From positions 1 through 64,000 of the forward strand of contig KQ964269.1 in assembly GCA_001566295.1 (NCBI GenBank): a stretch of DNA of 64,000 nt. The letters run 5' to 3'. The translations under genes and the position numbers were made by a program. The notes under the pieces are model-generated. The model was not told the origin of the DNA. It worked only from the letters and a program-made list of their open reading frames with translations, and searched no databases. How positions within the stretch are numbered: the first letter of the stretch is position 1; every line of letters begins with the position of its first letter. This stretch comes from Microdochium bolleyi (lineage: Eukaryota > Ascomycota > Sordariomycetes > Xylariales > Microdochiaceae). Shown piece by piece: positions 57,873-64,000 of the stretch.

Positions 57873-58850
57873 CTACGCTGCAAAGAACTCTCCTCTAGCC
57901 CCGAAGCGTAATATACTCTCCAGTGCCGCGCCCTCCACATCGTGTGCTTTGACAGCTGGTGCTGGCGGTGGAGGCGGCCTGTCGATGATCATCAAGTCAT
58001 CGTTGTCGCCGCCGCTAGTTCGGCGCATCCCATCATGCTGTTGAGCACCACCACCGCCAGCCTGATTGTTGTTCCCACCGAGTCCACTGCCGTCCCCATC
58101 CCCGTCCTCATCATCTTCGTCGTCCTCGTCCTCGTCGTCCGACTCGAGAGGTCTACGCAGACCCGTACGCACGTTCTCGACGCCAATTTCCCGCTCCTCG
58201 GCCGTATATGGGTCGTTGTCTTCGAATTGCGCGTACTGCATGACGCGCTTGCCGCACGCCTGCTGCGCGGCGGACCAGATACCCTCGAGCTCAGCCTCCT
58301 GCGCCTCAATGCGCGCCATAACGGCCGCGTCCTGCTCCGCATTCGGGTCCACGGAGAGCTGCATCGTGTTCTTGTTGCTCTTGTCGCTGGCGGCGGTGCC
58401 GACGTGCGCGAGGTTGGCAAGCGTCTTGCGGCCCTCGTCCATCGAATTGGCCACGTCCGGGTCAGCCTTTTTGCGCAGCAGCTGGAACAATATGCTCTCT
58501 TGCGTGCGGCCGGGGTAGTTCGTCGACGGGTGCACAGCGACGCGGGTGAAGAGATCATTGTGCTGTGTCACGATGTCGAGGAGCGTGCGGAGGTTGTGCT
58601 GGAGGATGTCGGCAGATGCCTGGAGCGATTCACTGAGGAAGGTGGCTTGGTTAGTTCACATGCGTCGCGCTGTGGCCAAATTGGACATGGATTCTTGAGG
58701 AGCTGGGCGTGTGACCTACAGCGGCGGAAGGGGGTACTGATGCATGACATCGTTCTTGAGGCTGCCGATGCTGTTGGAGAGCTGCGACAGGCGCTGCCGG
58801 GACTGTTCGACGGCCTTGAGCTCATCCTGGCTAAGGTTCAACGAGGCCAT
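57873..58850 (-). CDS. med8: Mediator complex subunit 8 (MED8)
   Basis: Two exons (58850-58720 and 58632-57873) give 296 residues. The N-terminal helix (Leu-Ser-Gln-Asp-Glu-Leu-Lys-Ala-Val-Glu-Gln-Ser-Arg-Gln-Arg-Leu...Leu) and Tyr-Pro-Leu-Pro-Pro followed by Ser-Leu-Gln-Ala-Ser-Ala-Asp-Ile-Leu match fungal MED8. Next comes a helical region with Val-His-Pro-Ser-Thr-Asn-Tyr-Pro-Gly-Arg and Leu-Leu-Arg-Lys-Lys. The C-terminal third is an Asp/Glu/Gly run, a Gly/Gln-rich patch and a short hydrophobic helix. MED8 belongs to the Mediator head and contacts TBP in yeast. The terminal helix may correspond to the part that binds Med18/Med20; this is inference. Confidence 0.9.
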
Positions 58851-60044
58851 TATCCGCAGGCGATTCGCTGATGCGAGCTTGGAGCTCAAGATTATGGCGA
58901 GAGCGTTCACAGGCTTGGGACGAGCAACCCGATCCGATCGCGTTTGTGGCGCCAAGCGTGGAAGAAGCAATCGTCAAGAGACTGAACACCAGCCAGCACA
59001 GCGGGCGGAGCTTGGGAGCTCCGGGTTCTACGACACATGGATGACCCACAGGCGCTGGAGACAGGCACAGCTGACTCAGCCGAACGTGACTGTCAACGTC
59101 AGTACTGCTCGGCCAACCTAAATCACGCAATGCTTCACATGAAGGACACGTCAGGTAACGAACTGCATGAGCAGTCTCAGCAGCATGCGTACTACCCTTC
59201 ACCTCACGATATGCCTGACTCCAAGGTCTACTCGGAGTCATGCCAGTTCCCCCGACTCACATCACGCCGAACCTCCACAGCTGGCTGGGCGGTCCACCCA
59301 CACCACCTCCAACAAGAGCTGGTGCCATGCCAAGTTAACGTGCTTCCCCGCGTTAACCCCAAAAATGGCAATGCATCTGTCAGGCCTGGGTCACTCGACA
59401 CCCATGATATATTCTCCGTGTTTGGGGTGCCAGCGGGCAGGGTTGCGCATGCGGCTCAACAGCCACGTTCCGAAGTTACATAGGTCACAGGCCGTCTCTC
59501 AGCACGGTGGCAGTCCGACTTCGCACCGCCAATCCTTGTGACACATCTGGACAACGTCGTGAAACATCCCAGGCCAATAGGCACGCGCAGGACAAGAGGC
59601 CATCGGGAATGGTGTGGTCAAGTATGACTGTGATTTTCTTCTACTCTATGCTCGCGTGATGATCTATTTGCCTTGAGCCGTGGTGCGGAAAACATGTTCC
59701 TCCAGAACAAGGTGCGCACTGGCCGTCGGTAGTAGTGAAAATGCAAGGTGCGAGTGAAGTTTAATGACAGCCAGAAACTGGATTGATCAGAAATTGCAGT
59801 GGTTGGGTTGACACCCTGCGCGCTCGCTCGCTCATGCTGTGGTCCATTCTCGTGACCTGCCCAAATGGCAAATCGTATATCATCAGGTTGAAACAGAAAA
59901 ACGCCAGATCAGATGGGAAGGGGTTGCGTGACGCCGGTAAATGATCCCAGGAGTGAACTTTGTGGAGAGGCTGAAGGCCTGATACGTGCCGTCGTCACAG
60001 AACCGGTGTGAGTCGTCACACAGGCTGCAGAAGCTCGCCCGCCA
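58851..60044. other. Intergenic region between med8 and choline sulfatase
   Basis: About 1.2 kb with the med8 promoter and the sulfatase 3' end. A TGACTCA motif at 59072-59078 is a perfect Gcn4/AP-1-type site, of unknown relevance. No gene was recognised. Confidence 0.5.
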
Positions 60045-61823
60045 CTATTGCCCAACGGCGCCGGCCTGGTGGGTAATGATGTTGGAAGTCTCGTGCCCAT
60101 GCGCATCCACAGCGGGATACCGTGCGCGCCGCTCCAGGTCGTCCAGAGGCATGAAGGACCGGATATACTTGTTGACACCATTGTCGTCGGGGTTGTAGTC
60201 CCAGGGAGTGAACTTGCCCACGTTCAAAGCGCCCCACACCAGGCGGCGAGTCCGCTGCGACTGGAAAACCTGCTTTGTGATGGCATCAAAGTCCCACCGC
60301 TCCGCGGCCTCGGCCTCGAAGTTGTCAAAAACGGCACGGGCCTCCTCCTCTTCAACCGTAAGCAGCTGCTTCTTACGAACCAGCTGCGCGAGGTTGATGA
60401 GTTCGTGGGGGTCGCGTTCTAGGTTGAAGAGCTGAGGCGGATCCGTAGGACACGTGACGTATTTCCATGGACCGCGGCGAATCATCATGAGCGGGCTGAT
60501 GGTGCCCTCGCCCGTGTACTCGGCAATGACCGTGTCATGGCCCTCACGGCCCTCGAGGTGGGGCAGCATGCTGATGCCGTCCATGGGGAGCCCAGAGACA
60601 GGCTTTGTACCCACCAGGTCGCACAGAGTGGGGAGGATATCCAGAGTCGAGACGTTCTGCGTGACGCGGTGGGCTTCGAACCGGCTGGGGTGTGAGATGA
60701 GTAGAGGTACGCGGACAGATGACTCAAAGTAGCTCATTTTGTACCACAGGCCACGCTCGCCAAGCATGTCGCCATGATCGCCGCTAAAAACCACAATGGT
60801 GTTCTCGTCAAGGCGGCACCTCTTGAGCGTCTCGAGGAGCTTGCCAATGCAGTCGTCCACGTAGCTGACAGCACCGTAGTACGCACGACGCGCCCTCTTG
60901 ACCTGCTCGTCTGAGAAGTCCTCACCCCACACGTCGGTAACCTTCATCAGGCGCTTGCTGTGGGGGTCCTGCTGGTCCTTGGGGATCGAGACCTTGGGCA
61001 GGTCGATTTCGACATCCTCGTACATATCCCAGTACTTCTCCTCGATAGTGTAGGGGTCATGTGGGTGAGTCAGAGAGACCTGACAAAAGTTAGCATTTTA
61101 TTGGGGGCTACCGCAAACTCCAGAAGCAGGCGAACTTACTGTGAGGGCGAAGGGCCGGTCAGTGCCTTCGCGAACCTGGTCATACAGGAACTGCGTGGAC
61201 CGGTACATGACCTCCTCGTCATAATCCAGCTGGTTGCTCCGCACGCAGGGGCCAGCCTGGAGGATGGAGCTGGCATTGTGATACCACTCTAGGCGGCGCT
61301 CGGGCTCGTCCCAGTTGACGGCCCAGCCGTAGTCTCCGGGGTAAATATCGCTGGTCAAGCGAGTCTCGTAGCCGTGGAGCTGGTCCCCGATGAAGTGCAT
61401 CTTGCCGGCCAGGACGGTGTGGTAGTTCTTGAGACGCAAGTAGTGAGCGTAGGTTGGCACGTCGCTGGAGATCTGCGAGGCGTTGTCGTAGGCGCCAATC
61501 TTCATGGGCAGCTGGCCCGTAATCAGACTCATGCGAGACGGCGCACACAGAGGCGAGGGGCAATAGGCCGAGTCGAACTGCACCGAGCGGGCGGCCAGAG
61601 CGTCCAAGTTGGGCGTCTTGATGCGCGAGTCCGGGTTGTACATCTTGAGCAGGGGCGCGGCCAGCTGGTCGGCCATGATGAACAGGATGTTAGGCTGCTT
61701 GGGGTTGCCGTCTGCATTTGCGTTGGCATTGGGCGTGGCCACGGGCTTGGAGGCTGATGGATGGGCGCGGCCCCCGGAGGAGCCGGCCGAGAGGTGTGGG
61801 ATCGAATCAATGTCAGGAGCCAT
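60045..61823 (-). CDS. Choline sulfatase
   Basis: Two exons (61823-61140 and 61079-60045) give 572 residues; the intron is 60 bp. The sulfatase start Pro-Asn-Ile-Leu-Phe-Ile-Met-Ala-Asp-Gln is near residues 44-53. The active-site signature Pro-Leu-Cys93-Ala-Pro-Ser-Arg97 carries the cysteine that is converted to formylglycine. The Phe-Ser-Gly-Asp-His-Gly-Asp-Met-Leu-Gly-Glu-Arg metal site lies in the second exon. The Tyr-Cys-Pro-Ser-Pro-Leu-Cys-Ala-Pro-Ser-Arg context and the long C-terminal domain with Trp-Asp-Tyr/Pro-Asp are those of choline sulfatases rather than arylsulfatases. The enzyme releases sulfate from choline-O-sulfate, a fungal sulfur store and osmolyte. No secretion signal is present, so it is likely cytosolic. 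No CYS-3 site could be picked out upstream. Confidence 0.9.
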
Positions 61824-63893
61824 GGTGATGGGAGACGTGTCAATCTGGAGCAGCGTGTTGCGTGAGACGGTGGTGCTTCAGAGAGAGGAAAGATTGTGGA
61901 GGGAGTAAGGAGAGGATCAAAGGATTGGGCAGGGAGAGAAGGAGGCGGGCGGGTGATGATAATATTTGAACCACGGATGATGACAAGGGGCGATTGCGTG
62001 ACAGCTCCAGTTGAGCTAGGCAGGCGACAGCGGAGGTCTGGGGCATGCCATGTAAGTGCGGGCAGGTAGCGTGGCCCCGGCGGGAGCCGAGAGACTAGCA
62101 GCCCTGGCAGAGCAGCAGAGGCACATGAAGGCACCGAGGGCGGGACAGGTGCAGAGGTCGTGGAGGGGCGGAAGTTGGATTCCCCAGAGCTCGAGACACC
62201 GGGATTGAGTTGGTGCACACAGTACGGAGCACGTCTACGTTTCGCAGCGTGAGCAAGCAGGTGACGGTGCTGTGTGCCACGGCTGTGGGCTGCTGGGCTG
62301 CTGGGCATGTGCTCGCGTGCGAGGCGTAGCGGATGGCGGAATCGGTGCGTGTGCCATTGGCGAGCACGACGACACCGCTAGTTTCCACAAGGCCACATGT
62401 GATCCCAATGCCCATGCCATGCCAATCTCCAGTGTGGTCGACAATTATCCGGTACGTACCTGAGGTACGCTTATGCTTCTAGAGGGTCAAGGATCTGCTC
62501 CGTCTTCACGGCGCACGCCTATCTCTGTGGGCTTTCCCTCTTGGGATCCCTGGCCCGCCGTCCGGTCTCGCTATTCGCCTGCCCTAGCCCTCTCCCTGCG
62601 TCGTTCCTGCACTTACGCTTGTCCAGAGGGTCTCCGATTGGGGGCACCCCCCTGCCAATGTGCCACACGACCAGACCCGCGGACCCCTGAATAAAGGTTG
62701 CTTCGACATTCAATCCGCTCTACGGGGTCCAAGTTCGCCGTTTAGATAAGGCCTGGCCTAGTGAGGCGGTGAACAGGTCGGAGTGTCGCTCTCGGCACTC
62801 GACCGGAGAGCGGAGGGGTGTTATTGATACTGGGCAACAACCAGGCAGAAGATTGGCGTCCATCCATCCCATCCCATCCCAGGACACGGGACTGCCGTCG
62901 ACACACCCATCGAATGGCGATCCGCGGTGGCTCGGTGGCTCTGTGCGCCCTGGGGTCTGGTGGGTATCGACCTGTGGAGGTGGAAACCGCCGGCCTCGGC
63001 CTTTATTACATCGAGAGCACGTCATGGGAAATGACGCCTTGTATGTATGTACCGGGCGCGGAGTACTTAGTTGAAGAGCCCTTGCGAAAGCAAGTCGCTG
63101 CTGGCATTCCCGTTGTGTGGAATTCATGGGTATTTCTCTCTCCGCCGCTCAAAAAGCCCGAAGGCATGACATGCTTGCAGTCGCCAGGGTGGAGCAGGTA
63201 CGGCCATTCAGCCAATGGCAGACCGCCGCCCTCTTTTTAGGCGCAATGGCGACAACGACCACTCGCGTTGCGCCATCTCTCCGCATCCTTTGCGGTTGAT
63301 GACACCTTCGCACCATCAGCACTGCCGTCAATGCCGCCTGCTCAGCACGGCGGCAGCCTCGCCTGTCGATCGGTTTCTAGGCTCGACGATCGTGTTTCGG
63401 CGATCGTGTTTCGGCAAGGGGAGCAAGCTCCCCACAGTGCGCCACAGCACCCCGCCCGCCTTGTCCTCGAAGATCTCCAGGCACGCCTGAGCTCGACATA
63501 TAAGAGCTCGATTGCACAATCGCCTTCGTCAGCATCTGCGTGCCTCTGCTGCTCGCTCATCCCCGTTTACTTTGCTCGGCCTTCTACGGAGTGTCTACCC
63601 AAAACACAACACAGTCAGGGACTTTCAGGTTCCGTCGGAGGTCGACCCATTCCGATTCGTCAGACAATCATAAGCGGAAGTAACAGCAGAAGACTTCGGG
63701 CCTTACAGGTGGGGGATATCAAGACTGATAGGATCTCCTTCGATATATGTCGATATTACAATACTGCGTCTCGTTCTCCAGATCAGCCAGTTCCGAAGAA
63801 TCTGCGATGAATTATTACCTCTCTCCTTGAACCTCTCTACTGTACCAGCCAGCCACGGTTTGTGGGCAAATCCTTCCCCAACTTCTTCTTCCT
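61824..63893. other. Right-hand intergenic region
   Basis: About 2.07 kb with the sulfatase promoter. It holds a 10-bp palindrome GGTACGTACC at 62451-62460 and a TATA-like ACATATAAG at about 63496. The plus-strand frame 63268-63810 resembles no family. Confidence 0.45.
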
Positions 63894-64000
63894 CTAGCCG
63901 CGGCGCCGAGTGGTGGGGCCCTTGCTTTTGGGCGTTCCTGGAGTCGCGGTCGACGAGCCCGTGGCCGAAGACGAAGGGGATGGGGCCATGGGAGCCTCCG
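63894..64000 (-). CDS. Possible C-terminal end of a minus-strand gene, cut by the window edge
   Basis: The minus strand reads from the window edge through a Ser/Ala/Thr/Pro-rich stretch to Lys-Ser-Lys-Gly-Pro-Thr-Thr-Arg-Arg-Arg-Gly and a TAG at 63896-63894. The low-complexity basic tail looks like a protein C-terminus, but 107 bases are too few to identify a family or to exclude chance. An internal ATG at about 63990 would give only a 31-residue peptide. Confidence 0.35.
   Translation of the reverse strand, partial: EAPMAPSPSSSATGSSTATPGTPKSKGPTTRRRG

Noticed and set aside
60660..60690. tRNA-like TTCGAACC sequence
   Set aside because: It lies inside the choline sulfatase coding region and has no matching acceptor or anticodon stems.
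63268..63810. Possible gene near the right edge
   Set aside because: 180 codons with no family resemblance and no splice-supported continuation before the window ends.

Overview
The window is nuclear DNA from a filamentous ascomycete (Pezizomycotina), most likely a Sordariomycete. The support is: many short introns (about 58-230 bp) with GTAAGT-type donors and CAG/TAG acceptors; GC-rich, compact genes on both strands; and closest resemblance of the proteins to Neurospora/Fusarium-type families (white-collar 2, NoxA, class I myosin with an acidic tail, a fused histidine trifunctional enzyme). I see no prokaryotic, viral, CRISPR, rRNA or convincing tRNA features, and no intact transposon.

Layout from left to right: a beta-flanking-type protein (414-1487 +); a peroxisomal enoyl-CoA hydratase/isomerase ending in SKL (2266-3258 +); the blue-light regulator subunit WC-2 (5679-3984 -); a long coiled-coil spindle-pole-body protein of the Ppc89/Cep57 type (7923-11845 +); the exon-junction protein Y14 (12485-13112 +); the ER palmitoyltransferase Pfa4 (14161-15774 +); class I myosin (19935-16129 -), separated by a 3.8-kb divergent gap from NADPH oxidase NoxA (23744-25609 +); an F-box protein (26519-28874 +); a membrane-anchored cupredoxin (31479-30209 -); the trifunctional histidine enzyme (35670-32955 -), divergent from TFIID subunit TAF9 (36700-37599 +); lipin/phosphatidate phosphatase (40577-38232 -), divergent from a membrane FN3/coiled-coil protein (42430-46113 +); CMC1 (46862-47639 +); saccharopine dehydrogenase LYS1 (49418-48144 -); an FAD monooxygenase (51340-49985 -); a 2.8-kb gene-poor stretch; a small single-pass membrane protein (54150-54716 +); an F-box-like protein (56608-55163 -); Mediator subunit MED8 (58850-57873 -); choline sulfatase (61823-60045 -); and perhaps the end of a further minus-strand gene at the right edge.

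These are mostly conserved housekeeping and hyphal-growth genes, not a cluster with one shared pathway. Several deal with membranes and polarised growth (Pfa4, myosin-1, NoxA, lipin, the FN3 protein), several with gene expression (WC-2, Y14, TAF9, MED8) and several with metabolism (histidine, lysine, fatty-acid and sulfur-ester use). I did not find a clearly new multigene system. The best leads are a perfect 19-bp inverted repeat in the myosin/NoxA gap, a myosin first coding exon that holds only the start codon, the poorly characterised FN3/coiled-coil membrane protein, a cupredoxin lacking one expected copper ligand, and the gene-poor stretch at 51.3-54.1 kb. All exon joins were read by eye from splice consensus, frame and family similarity; none has been tested against RNA.
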